Position numbers and translations under genes: made by a program
From: Ignavibacteria bacterium
Lineage (GTDB): Bacteria; Bacteroidota; Ignavibacteria; Ignavibacteriales; Ignavibacteriaceae
Length of the DNA stretch: 6,042 nt
Direction: 5' to 3'
Assembly (NCBI GenBank): GCA_030648225.1
Contig: JAUSIA010000384.1
Span: 1-6,042, forward strand
Notes under the pieces: model-generated
Databases searched by the model: none
The model's input: the letters and a program-made list of their open reading frames with translations, nothing else
Told to the model about the DNA's origin: nothing
Shown here: in pieces, positions 1 to 6,042 of the stretch
Layout: every line of letters begins with the position of its first letter
How positions within the stretch are numbered: the stretch's first letter is position 1

Positions 1-37
1 CTTATTTTTCTCGATAAAATTTTATTTATTAGAAGAG

Positions 38-2038
38 ATGAAAAATATACTTCTAATATTCCTTTTGCTAATTCTTTGTAGAAAAGGTTCACCACAGGAA
101 ACAGATAAAATAGCAGAAATTGAAAAAGAAAAATATCTTAAAACATTTAATCAAAAAGAATTAAATTATCCGGGTGATTCTTCTTACAATGTAATTTATT
201 ATAAACTTGATTTAGATATTTCTTACTCGCCCCAACATCTTTCCGGTGAAGTAACAGTTTCTGCTAAAAGTCTTGTAAACGAACTCTCTTCTTTTTTTCT
301 TGATCTTTCAAATACTCTTACTGTTGATTCCATAAAATCAGGAGACCTGTCTGCAGGACAGCGAGGTAAGAATTTATTGTTTGAACATGCTGAAGGTAAG
401 CTGACAGTCCAACTTGAACGAATCTACAATTTAGATGAGGAATTTAGTGTAACAGTTTTTTACCAGGGCATTCCTGAAGCTTCCGGTTTGGGCAGTTTTG
501 TTTTTGATATTCACAACGGACAGCCATCAATCTGGACGGTGAGTGAGCCTTATGGCGCAAGTGATTGGTGGTCCTGTAAGGATTCTCCTTCAGACAAGGC
601 AGATTCTGCAGATATATGGATAACCAGTAATTCTGATTTTTTTGCTGTTTCAAACGGAAGCTTAACTGAAGTTGTTGATAACAGGAACGGAACTTTTACA
701 TATAAATGGAAAAGCAGTTATCCTATTGCAAATTATCTCATCTCACTTGCAATATCTGAGTACACAGTTTATCAGCAGCATTTTAATTATTCATTAAATG
801 ATTCAATGCCGGTTGTACATTATATCTATCCGGAAATTTTCCCTGCAATTAAAGAGCAGCTTGATAAAACAATATTAATGCTTCAAATCTTTTCGGATCG
901 TTTTGGTCTTTATCCATTTATTAGAGAAAAATATGGACATGCAAGTTTTGGCAGGGGAGGAATGGAACATCAAACTATTTCTTCAATGGGAATTTTTTCT
1001 GATGGTGTTATTTCTCACGAGCTTGCTCATCAATGGTTTGGTGATAAGGTAACCTGTAAGGACTGGCAGCATATCTGGCTCAATGAAGGTTTCGCCACAT
1101 TCTCGGAAGGAGTTTATATTGAAGCGGTTTCCGGAAAAGATGCTTATAATTCTTTCATTGATTACCAGATGTCAAGATCAAAAACTGCTAAAGGCAGTAT
1201 ATATGTTCAAGATATTAGTTCAATATCAGAAATTTTTAATGGGGCAAAGAGTTACTCAAAGGGAGCGGTTGTTCTTCATATGCTCAGAGGAATAACAGGT
1301 GATTCTTTATTCTTCCGAATATTAAAAAATTATTTAAATGATCCTCAACTTGCGTATGGAGTTGCAACAACAGAAGATTTCCAGAGAAATGCAGAAGAGG
1401 TTTATAGCAGCTCTCTTGATTATTTTTTCCAGCAATGGATTTATGGTGAAAACTATCCTCATTATTATGTAAGATGGGATTATACACCACAAAGTAATAA
1501 TCTTTTTGAGATTGAGTTAAGCATAGAGCAGACAGATAACACTTTCCCACGCTTCTTTATAATGCCTGTTCAGATTGAAATTGCAACAACAATAAAGGAT
1601 ACTATAGTTACTTTATTTAATGATCAGCAAAATCAATCTTTTAAATTTTATGTCGAAGGTGAACCGACAAATTTTATGTTTGATCCTGGTAATTATATCC
1701 TTAGTGATACATTTATAGATGATCCCCGTGATTTAACAATACCAGATAAATTTAATCTGGAACAGAATTATCCGAATCCATTTAATAATTCAACAACAAT
1801 AATTTTCCAGTCTAAGAACAGAGAAAGAGTTATCTTAAAAGTTTTTGATATTTTAGGAAATGAAGTTGCTGTAATTTTTAATGAAGAAGTTGAAGCAGGG
1901 GAATATGAAGTTGAATTTTCCGCCATAGGCGGATCCGCCTCTGGCGGAGATGGAAGAGGTTTATCAAGCGGGATTTACTTCTACAAAATGTATGCTGGGG
2001 ATTTTATAGAAACCAAAAAGTTAGTTTTATTAAAGTAA
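38..2038 (+). CDS. Secreted M1-family zinc aminopeptidase with type IX secretion (Por) C-terminal sorting domain
   Basis: Predicted to remove N-terminal residues from peptides outside the cell or at its surface. Seen: a hydrophobic N-terminus (residues 3-14) fitting a Sec signal peptide; the M1 zinc motif HELAH (H327, E328, H331) followed by E350 at the correct 18-residue spacing; an exopeptidase motif GGMEH (307-311) in place of the usual GxMEN; and a YSKGA block with Y406 as the likely transition-state tyrosine. Residues about 45-250 fit the N-terminal beta domain of M1 enzymes. The C-terminus (about 570-666) is a type A Por/T9SS sorting domain: NYPNPFN at 577-583, then KVFDILGNEV, then LSSGIYFYKM and a basic end. 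After export through Sec it should therefore leave through the type IX system, which removes this domain. The purine-rich AGAAGAG touches the ATG, so no well-spaced Shine-Dalgarno is visible, but the signal peptide begins here. Residues 628-641 carry an unusual Gly/Ser-rich insertion. The C at residue 14 lacks a small residue before it, so a lipoprotein is unlikely. The peptide substrate is not known. Confidence 0.93.
   Translation: MKNILLIFLLLILCRKGSPQETDKIAEIEKEKYLKTFNQKELNYPGDSSYNVIYYKLDLDISYSPQHLSGEVTVSAKSLVNELSSFFLDLSNTLTVDSIKSGDLSAGQRGKNLLFEHAEGKLTVQLERIYNLDEEFSVTVFYQGIPEASGLGSFVFDIHNGQPSIWTVSEPYGASDWWSCKDSPSDKADSADIWITSNSDFFAVSNGSLTEVVDNRNGTFTYKWKSSYPIANYLISLAISEYTVYQQHFNYSLNDSMPVVHYIYPEIFPAIKEQLDKTILMLQIFSDRFGLYPFIREKYGHASFGRGGMEHQTISSMGIFSDGVISHELAHQWFGDKVTCKDWQHIWLNEGFATFSEGVYIEAVSGKDAYNSFIDYQMSRSKTAKGSIYVQDISSISEIFNGAKSYSKGAVVLHMLRGITGDSLFFRILKNYLNDPQLAYGVATTEDFQRNAEEVYSSSLDYFFQQWIYGENYPHYYVRWDYTPQSNNLFEIELSIEQTDNTFPRFFIMPVQIEIATTIKDTIVTLFNDQQNQSFKFYVEGEPTNFMFDPGNYILSDTFIDDPRDLTIPDKFNLEQNYPNPFNNSTTIIFQSKNRERVILKVFDILGNEVAVIFNEEVEAGEYEVEFSAIGGSASGGDGRGLSSGIYFYKMYAGDFIETKKLVLLK
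1919..1948. repeat. Tandem pair of 15-bp mini-hairpins inserted in frame in the sorting domain
   Basis: Two adjacent 15-mers, TCCGCCATAGGCGGA (1919-1933) and TCCGCCTCTGGCGGA (1934-1948), each have a 6-bp GC-rich stem and a 3-base loop. Together they form a 30-bp palindrome centred at 1933/1934 with 14 of 15 pairs matching. Both start exactly on a codon boundary and encode SAIGG and SASGG. In sorting domains of this family, as I know them, only one or two residues separate the ...VEFxA strand from LSSGIYFYK. Here about 10-12 extra residues (IGGSASGGDGRG) lie between them. The GC content contrasts sharply with the AT-rich flanks. Read as a short palindromic element accepted as a surface loop; that history is inferred. 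Confidence 0.75.
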
Positions 2039-2040
2039 AT

Positions 2041-2112
2041 TTGTTTATCCACATACCATTTTGCCATTTCAATGGGAAGTTTCACATTAAGTGCAAAGTG
2101 TTCAAATATCAT
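2041..2112 (-). pseudogene. Truncated 5' fragment of a VOC/glyoxalase-family gene
   Basis: Reading leftward from the ATG at 2112-2110 gives 24 codons containing EHFALNV and then MAKWYV. This matches my memory of the first beta strand and helix of vicinal-oxygen-chelate (glyoxalase/bleomycin-resistance-like) proteins, which often begin MxxEHFALNV and continue with a MAxWYV helix. The similarity ends at about 2041, two bases beyond the aminopeptidase stop codon. Past that point the frame only runs antisense to the sorting domain. The metal-binding and substrate residues of such proteins would lie downstream and are missing, so the fragment cannot be functional. No clear ribosome site precedes the ATG. 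Positions 2113-2206 upstream are AT-rich and hold nothing I can recognise. The family assignment rests on a short stretch. Confidence 0.45.
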
Positions 2113-2206
2113 TATTGCTTCATGGTTAAGTTTTTAGGTTTTAAAAATGACAATAATTTAAGCATTAAAAAGTAAAATCCAATTTGCTTTGAAATCAATA
2201 CTTCAT

Positions 2207-2398
2207 TTAATTTTGAATATTATGAATTTCATATTCATAATTATCACCAATAATTAATCCTATGATGGCACCGATTGCACTACCAATTGCTGCGCCTATA
2301 ACAAAATTTAAATTGTCATTTCTGTGTTCTCCAGAATTAGAATAAGAAGGTGCTATATTTAGTACTCCAACACCTAAACCTGTTCGGTAGGTAATTTT
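2207..2398 (-). pseudogene. Glycine-zipper C-terminal part of the same lipoprotein gene, displaced by one base
   Basis: Directly after a stop codon in its own frame at 2401-2399, this frame stays open to the TAA at 2209-2207 (63 codons). It encodes KITYRTGLGVGVLN, a polar linker, then GAAIGSAIGAIIGLIIG, a perfect glycine zipper with Gly at every fourth position, and a short polar tail. Glycine zippers form tightly packed membrane helices or hairpins and are common at the C-terminus of small lipoproteins in this group. No start codon precedes it. The two frames overlap only at 2374-2400, which includes a run of six A on the coding strand (T6 at 2395-2400). One extra base there would fuse them: gtt aaa aaa att acc. 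It is either a true frameshift mutation, a base lost in sequencing, or a -1 ribosomal slip on the A run; the sequence alone cannot decide. Confidence 0.6.
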
Positions 2399-2649
2399 TT
2401 AACGCCTGTATTATAATTAATTTCTGTAAAAATAATTGAATCTCTTTTATCTGAAATATTAACATTCTCAACTATAAAGATGGAATCACTAATTAGTTTG
2501 ACAGAAATAATATGATTTTTAATTTCACTATTTATAAACTCTTCATAATTTCCTTCTATAGGATAGTCCTGTTGGGTATAATAGTGAGCACAACTACTAA
2601 GGAATAAAGTTATTGGAAAAATAGTTATTCCAAATATTCTATAAATCAT
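2374..2649 (-). CDS. Small lipoprotein, N-terminal part of a frameshifted glycine-zipper gene
   Basis: This 91-codon frame opens with a lipoprotein signal peptide: a short Met-Ile-Tyr-Arg start, a hydrophobic stretch and the lipobox LSSC with the acylated Cys at residue 20. The mature part would be anchored in a membrane. Residues 21-84 are polar with several I/V-rich strands (for example SVKLISDSIFIVENV) and no catalytic motif that I recognise. The frame ends in KKLPTEQV and a stop at 2376-2374. The next frame continues at once with a strong glycine zipper (see the following entry), so this is probably the front two-thirds of one longer protein of about 147 residues. AAAAAGG lies directly against the ATG, giving a poor ribosome site, but the lipobox position supports this start. 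It lies 54 bp downstream of sdhB on the same strand. Function unknown. Confidence 0.6.
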   Translation of the reverse strand: MIYRIFGITIFPITLFLSSCAHYYTQQDYPIEGNYEEFINSEIKNHIISVKLISDSIFIVENVNISDKRDSIIFTEINYNTGVKKLPTEQV

Positions 2650-2703
2650 CCTTTTTATTCACTATATATTAATTCGTTAATAAAAAAATTCTATAATGAA
2701 AAA

Positions 2704-3453
2704 TTATTTACTACTTTTCAACCCAGCCACTAAATATTCCCTTCTTAATGTTGCGATAACATCCATTGGGATTTCTTTAGGACATTCAGCAGAGCAGGCT
2801 TCTGTATTTGTGCAGGACCCGAAACCTTCATCCTCCATTTGTGCAACCATAGCCATTACTCTTTTTTCTCTTTCAGGCTTTCCCTGAGGCAGTCTTGCAA
2901 GATGGGCAACTTTAGCAGAAACAAAAAGTATAGCAGATGCATTCTTACAAGCAGCAACACATGCACCGCACCCGATACAAGCAGCAGCATCAAAAGCAGA
3001 TTCCTGTTCAACTTTGGGAATAGGAATTGCATTTGCATCAGGTGCACCGCCAGTGTTAACGGAAATAAATCCTCCCGCTGCCATTATCCTGTCAAATGCT
3101 GATCTGTCAACAACAAGATCTTTAATTACGGGGAATGCTTTTGCTCTCCAGGGTTCGATTACAATAGAATCTCCATCTTTAAAGCTTCTCATATGAAGCT
3201 GGCAGGTCGCTGCACCGGTCTGCGGTCCGTGAGCACGTCCATTAATATACATTCCGCAGCTTCCGCAAATACCTTCACGGCAGTCATGATCAAATGCAAT
3301 TGGTTCTTCACCCTTTTTTATTAACTCTTCATTAACAACATCAAGCATCTCAAGGAAAGAAGTATCGGGAGAAATTTCTTTTGCTTCGTATTCTACAAAC
3401 TTTCCTTTAGATTCTTTATTCTTCTGACGCCATACTTTTAAATGCAGATTCAT
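2704..3453 (-). CDS. sdhB: Succinate dehydrogenase/fumarate reductase iron-sulfur subunit
   Basis: Electron-transfer subunit between the flavoprotein and the haem-bearing membrane anchor, on the cytoplasmic face. All cluster ligands are present. The [2Fe-2S] ligands are C58, C63, C66 and C84 in an N-terminal plant-type ferredoxin domain (about 1-110). The [4Fe-4S] ligands are C159, C162 and C165 with C224. The [3Fe-4S] ligands are C169, C214 and C220, in a C-terminal alpha-helical ferredoxin domain. The residue after C169 is Lys rather than the Pro usual in proteobacterial SdhB. The length of 249 residues is normal. The start gives the expected [10 protein letters not shown] beginning, although only a weak GGA stands upstream as a ribosome site. 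It is the last gene of the operon, separated from sdhA by a 200-bp gap filled with palindromes rather than the usual tight junction. Whether the enzyme works as succinate dehydrogenase or fumarate reductase cannot be told from this subunit. Confidence 0.96.
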   Translation of the reverse strand: MNLHLKVWRQKNKESKGKFVEYEAKEISPDTSFLEMLDVVNEELIKKGEEPIAFDHDCREGICGSCGMYINGRAHGPQTGAATCQLHMRSFKDGDSIVIEPWRAKAFPVIKDLVVDRSAFDRIMAAGGFISVNTGGAPDANAIPIPKVEQESAFDAAACIGCGACVAACKNASAILFVSAKVAHLARLPQGKPEREKRVMAMVAQMEDEGFGSCTNTEACSAECPKEIPMDVIATLRREYLVAGLKSSK

Positions 3454-3527
3454 TTATTATCCAATTTTTTTCTGTTTTTAATTTATTTATTCAAAAACAT
3501 TAAAATCTTTTCAAATCAGCTTAGCTT

Positions 3528-3638
3528 AGCCCATAGCTTTAGCTATGGGGCAAATAAAACGATAAAAAGGTCATAACCGTTTCAACGGTTTACACTACTA
3601 GATTAATTCTTGTAATCCCATAGCTAAAGCTATGGGCT
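3528..3638. repeat. REP/BIME-like palindrome cluster between sdhA and sdhB
   Basis: Within the 200-bp gap between sdhA and sdhB, CCCATAGCTTTAGCTATGGG (3530-3549) and CCCATAGCTAAAGCTATGGG (3617-3636) are each near-perfect palindromes and are exact reverse complements of each other. The match extends two bases further on the outer sides (3528 and 3638). Between them lies a third hairpin, AACCGTTTCAACGGTT (3575-3590), with a 7-bp stem. In the sdhAB mRNA each could fold locally, or the outer two could pair into one stem of 22 bp closing a loop of about 67 bases. None is followed by a run of U in the direction of transcription, so this does not look like an ordinary intrinsic terminator. The layout resembles the paired REP sequences (BIMEs) moved by IS200-like RAYT transposases; no such transposase is in the window. 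A role in sdhA mRNA 3'-end stability or in sdhA/sdhB expression ratio is possible but inferred. Confidence 0.75.
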
Positions 3639-3657
3639 GCTATTTACTGCTATTTAC
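3638..3657. repeat. Tandem 10-bp duplication at the sdhA stop codon
   Basis: TGCTATTTAC occurs twice in direct tandem (3638-3647 and 3648-3657). The second copy contains the sdhA stop codon (TAA on the minus strand at 3656-3654) and the first abuts the palindrome at 3617-3636. It may be a small duplication formed when the palindromic element arrived, or plain replication slippage. The encoded SdhA C-terminus (QRSYK) is the one expected for the family, so the protein is unaffected. Confidence 0.6.
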
Positions 3658-5597
3658 TTATAGCTCCTCTGAGTAAGTTGAACGTTTTCAAATACTAATT
3701 CTTCTTTATGCATTTCGGGTTCAGCATTATCTCCATTAAATTCCCATGCTGCCGCATAAGCAAAATTTTCATCATCACGTTTAGCTTCATTCTCTTCTGT
3801 CTGGTATTCTTCCCTGAAATGCCCTCCGCATGATTCATTCCTGTGTAAAGCATCTCTGGCAATCAGTTCACCAAGTTCAAGGAAATCTGCTACTCGTCCT
3901 GCTTTTTCAAGAGATTGATTTAATTCTTCGTTCTCTCCAAGCACTTTAACATTCTTCCAGAAATCTTCTCTTATTTCCTTAATTTTTGATATGGCTTCTT
4001 TAAGGCCTTTTTCATTACGAGCCATACCAACATTATCCCACATTACCTGTCCAAGTTCCCGGTGTAATTCATCAACAGTTTTCTTTCCATTTATAGACAA
4101 AAGGTTTTTAACACTGTCATTAACTGCATTTGCCGCTTCTTTAAAAGCAGGATGGTTCTCATCAACTTTATCTCGCTTAAGATCTGCAAGATAACCACTA
4201 AGGGTGTAAGGAATAACAAAGTAACCGTCTGCAAGTCCCTGCATTAAAGCGCTCGCACCAAGCCTGTTCGCGCCATGATCAGAAAAGTTGCATTCACCAA
4301 GAGCATAAAGTCCGGGAATGGTCGTCATCAAATTATAATCAACCCACAGCCCGCCCATTGTATAATGAACTGCCGGATAAATTCTCATCGGAACTTTATA
4401 AGGATCTTCGTCGGTTATTCTTTTATACATATCGAAAAGATTGCCATATTTTTCTTTTATGTTATCTGCGCCGAGACGATTAATTGCATCGGCAAAATCG
4501 AGATAAACAGCATTCATTCTTTCGCCAACACCTTTACCCGAATCAACCTGCTCTTTTGCATTTCTAGAAGCAACATCTCTCGGTACAAGATTTCCGAATG
4601 AAGGATATTTTCTTTCAAGGAAGTAATCTCTTTCATCTTCAGGAATCTGATCAGGTTTTCTCTTATCATCAGGTTTTTTTGGAACCCAGACTCTTCCATC
4701 ATTCCTTAAGCTTTCGCTCATCAAAGTTAATTTGGATTGATAATGTCCTGTAACAGGTATACATGTAGGATGAATCTGAGTAAAACATGGATTAGCAAAG
4801 AAAGCTCCTTTCTTGTATGCACGCCAGGCTGCAGTAACATTAGAGCCTTTTGCATTTGTAGAAAGGAAATAAGCATTGCCATAACCGCCTGTGCAAAGCA
4901 ATACTGCATCACCTGAGTGTGATTCAATCTCACCTGTAATCATATTACGGGCAATTATCCCACGGGCTTTTCCATCAACAACAACAACATCGAGCATTTC
5001 ATGGCGGGGAAACATTTCAACTTTCCTTAACCCAACCTGGCGCATTAAAGCACTGTAAGCACCAAGCAGAAGTTGCTGACCCGTTTGTCCTCTTGCATAA
5101 AAAGTTCTTGAAACCTGAGCGCCACCGAATGACCTGTTATCAAGAAGACCTCCATACTCACGTGCGAAAGGTACGCCCTGAGCAACACATTGATCAATAA
5201 TGTTAACACTTAACTCTGCAAGCCTGTAAACATTTGCTTCGCGGGAACGGTAATCGCCACCTTTAATTGTATCATAAAAAAGTCTGAAAACAGAATCACC
5301 ATCGTTCTGATAATTCTTTGCAGCATTTATTCCACCCTGTGCTGCAATGCTGTGTGCTCTTCTTGCACTATCCTGGAAACAAAAAGCTTTTACATTATAA
5401 CCAAGCTCTGCTAGAGATGCTGCAGCAGATGCACCGGCAAGTCCGGTTCCTATAACTATAATATTATATTTTCTTTTGTTGGCAGGATTAACAAGCTTAA
5501 GCTTGAATTTATGATTAGTCCACTTCTCTTCTAATTTTCCAGTGGGAACTTTGGATTCTAATTTTCCCGCAGAGCGGGATTTCACTTCGTTCAACAT
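3654..5597 (-). CDS. sdhA: Succinate dehydrogenase/fumarate reductase flavoprotein subunit
   Basis: Catalytic subunit interconverting succinate and fumarate with covalently bound FAD. Seen: the dinucleotide-binding GTGLAG (50-55); [10 protein letters not shown] with H82 as the covalent flavin ligand; the active-site blocks HPT (276-278), LVPRDVASR with R340 as the likely proton-transfer arginine, H411 in AVHYTMGG, and R445 in NRLGAS; plus the C-terminal [12 protein letters not shown] (587-598). At 647 residues it is close to the Bacteroidota-type subunit, from the family-like [15 protein letters not shown] to QRSYK at the end. The start is well fixed: AGGAGG stands 8 bases upstream and the ATG is one base past the sdhC stop, so the two genes are translationally coupled. 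Odd: residues 2-11 ([10 protein letters not shown]) look added, because removing those 30 bases would leave Met followed directly by the conserved KLESK. They hold a 15-bp mini-hairpin like that in the aminopeptidase gene. All catalytic residues are intact, so activity is expected. Confidence 0.97.
   Translation of the reverse strand: MLNEVKSRSAGKLESKVPTGKLEEKWTNHKFKLKLVNPANKRKYNIIVIGTGLAGASAAASLAELGYNVKAFCFQDSARRAHSIAAQGGINAAKNYQNDGDSVFRLFYDTIKGGDYRSREANVYRLAELSVNIIDQCVAQGVPFAREYGGLLDNRSFGGAQVSRTFYARGQTGQQLLLGAYSALMRQVGLRKVEMFPRHEMLDVVVVDGKARGIIARNMITGEIESHSGDAVLLCTGGYGNAYFLSTNAKGSNVTAAWRAYKKGAFFANPCFTQIHPTCIPVTGHYQSKLTLMSESLRNDGRVWVPKKPDDKRKPDQIPEDERDYFLERKYPSFGNLVPRDVASRNAKEQVDSGKGVGERMNAVYLDFADAINRLGADNIKEKYGNLFDMYKRITDEDPYKVPMRIYPAVHYTMGGLWVDYNLMTTIPGLYALGECNFSDHGANRLGASALMQGLADGYFVIPYTLSGYLADLKRDKVDENHPAFKEAANAVNDSVKNLLSINGKKTVDELHRELGQVMWDNVGMARNEKGLKEAISKIKEIREDFWKNVKVLGENEELNQSLEKAGRVADFLELGELIARDALHRNESCGGHFREEYQTEENEAKRDDENFAYAAAWEFNGDNAEPEMHKEELVFENVQLTQRSYK
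5565..5594 (-). repeat. 30-nt in-frame addition after the sdhA start codon, carrying a 15-bp mini-hairpin
   Basis: On the coding strand the codons directly after ATG are TTGAACGAAGTGAAA followed by TCCCGCTCTGCGGGA (5579-5565), which folds as a 6-bp stem with a TCT loop. The next codon begins KLESKVPTG, which matches the normal N-terminus of this family as I recall it. The hairpin has the same length, stem size, TCT loop and codon phase (TCC first) as the second mini-hairpin in the aminopeptidase gene (1934-1948). Encodes [10 protein letters not shown]. The stem lies about 15-30 bases after the start codon, so it could affect initiation. Interpretation as an inserted element is inferred. Confidence 0.6.
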
Positions 5598-5598
5598 A

Positions 5599-6042
5599 TT
5601 AATTCCCTCCTGTTGAATTAAGCAGCATATACAAAGGAATTAAAGCAAAACCTGTACAGAGTAATATCGAAAAAACAATTCCGAATCCTTTTATAAAGTT
5701 TGTGTATTTGTTATGTCTTAATCCCAAGGTTTGGAAAGCACTTTGAAATCCATGAACAAGATGAAAAGCAAGAAGTATCATAGCCAAAACATAAAAGAGT
5801 GAATAAAAAGTATTTGAAAAAGCTATAAGAGCAGATTCAAACATTGTTTCTTCGGGATGCCCAAATTTATGGGGTATAAAAAATGTTCTCAGATGAATAA
5901 CAAGAAAAACAAAAACTACAACTCCGCTCTGAACCATAAATCGTGAAAAGAAAGTGCTGTTCTCTGCGGGGTTATTTACTTTGTAAGTTGTCCCTCTCGC
6001 TTTTTTGTTATTGAACCAGAGCCTTATTCCGTTAACTATATG
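5599..6042 (-). CDS. sdhC: Succinate dehydrogenase/fumarate reductase cytochrome b subunit, 5' end outside the window
   Basis: Membrane anchor that holds haem b and exchanges electrons with menaquinone. The frame is open through the right edge, giving 147 C-terminal residues that begin [16 protein letters not shown], so the Met at 5937 is internal and not the start. Three membrane segments are visible in this fragment (about residues 37-55, 78-97 and 117-141), which implies that the first one or two helices lie beyond the edge. Candidate haem-ligand histidines are H50 (VIHLRTFF) and H94/H97 (FHLVHG). The single cytochrome gene in C-A-B order fits a type B, five-helix, di-haem enzyme such as those of Bacteroidota, rather than the two-subunit SdhCD anchor. 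The stop codon is one base before the sdhA ATG and the end of the gene contains the sdhA ribosome site. The operon promoter is not in the window. Confidence 0.92.
   Translation of the reverse strand, partial: HIVNGIRLWFNNKKARGTTYKVNNPAENSTFFSRFMVQSGVVVFVFLVIHLRTFFIPHKFGHPEETMFESALIAFSNTFYSLFYVLAMILLAFHLVHGFQSAFQTLGLRHNKYTNFIKGFGIVFSILLCTGFALIPLYMLLNSTGGN
5605..5611 (-). promoter_or_regulatory. Ribosome binding site of sdhA
   Basis: AGGAGGG on the minus strand, with AGGAGG 8 bases before the ATG at 5597. It lies inside the last codons of sdhC (Thr-Gly-Gly-Asn-stop), so ribosomes finishing sdhC can restart on sdhA. It is the clearest Shine-Dalgarno in the window and decides the sdhA start despite the unusual N-terminal residues. 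Confidence 0.8.

Noticed and set aside
38..85. Aminopeptidase N-terminus as a lipoprotein signal ending at C14
   Set aside because: The residues before the Cys are L-I-L, without the small residue needed at -1, and the C-terminal sorting domain already implies type IX export.
2061..2075. CCATTTCAATGG hairpin after the aminopeptidase as its terminator
   Set aside because: The stem is short, is not followed by a T run, and the sequence is explained as part of the truncated VOC-like fragment on the other strand.
2667..2682. Small hairpin TATTAA-TTCG-TTAATA downstream of sdhB as a terminator
   Set aside because: The stem is only A-T pairs, and on the sdhB strand the T run comes before the hairpin instead of after it, so it does not fit an intrinsic terminator.
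2856..3196. Plus- and minus-strand ORFs of 60-87 codons inside the sdhB region
   Set aside because: They lie within a full-length SdhB with all cluster cysteines; their translations show no domain and are out-of-frame readings of that gene.
3528..3638. Palindrome cluster as a CRISPR array
   Set aside because: There are only two related repeats, in opposite orientation and each itself palindromic, with no regular spacers; this is not CRISPR architecture.
4275..4601. Plus-strand ORF of 108 codons opposite sdhA
   Set aside because: It is antisense to a strongly conserved part of SdhA including the H411 region; there is no ribosome site and no recognisable protein features.
5599..5937. SdhC starting at the Met at 5937 as a complete 112-residue protein
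   Set aside because: The frame stays open to the window edge and the upstream residues ([12 protein letters not shown] and onward) fit the cytochrome b subunit, so the gene is cut by the window and that Met is internal.

Overview
The window reads as an AT-rich chromosome of the Bacteroidota/Ignavibacteriota (former Chlorobi) group. Two things point there. The first protein ends in a type A Por/type IX secretion sorting domain of the NYPNPFN...LSSGIYFYKM kind. The right half is a cytochrome b - flavoprotein - iron-sulfur (C-A-B) succinate dehydrogenase/fumarate reductase operon whose protein sequences are of the Bacteroidota type. I cannot assign a species.

Layout: positions 38-2038 (+) encode a secreted M1-family zinc aminopeptidase with a C-terminal sorting domain. 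Facing it on the minus strand is a decayed strip. At 2041-2112 there is the first 24 codons of what looks like a VOC/glyoxalase-type protein, cut off two bases from the aminopeptidase stop. At 2207-2649 there is a small lipoprotein gene with a C-terminal glycine zipper, split into two frames by a shift that must lie between 2374 and 2400. The rest, 2704-6042 on the minus strand, is sdhC (5' end outside the window), sdhA and sdhB, read right to left. The three subunits would form one membrane-bound succinate:menaquinone oxidoreductase or fumarate reductase: SdhC anchors haem and quinone, SdhA carries FAD and the dicarboxylate site, and SdhB carries three Fe-S clusters.

The most unusual content is a set of small palindromic repeats. 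Two lie inside essential-looking coding regions, in frame: a tandem pair of 15-bp mini-hairpins in the aminopeptidase sorting domain (1919-1948), and one 15-bp mini-hairpin of the same design within a 30-nt addition directly after the sdhA start codon (5565-5594). A third group sits in the 200-bp gap between sdhA and sdhB: two 20-bp palindromes in exactly opposite orientation flanking a third, unrelated hairpin, a layout like the REP/BIME elements of other bacteria. Together they suggest a genome colonised by short palindromic elements, some of which are tolerated as peptide insertions. No CRISPR array, tRNA, rRNA or complete insertion sequence is visible.
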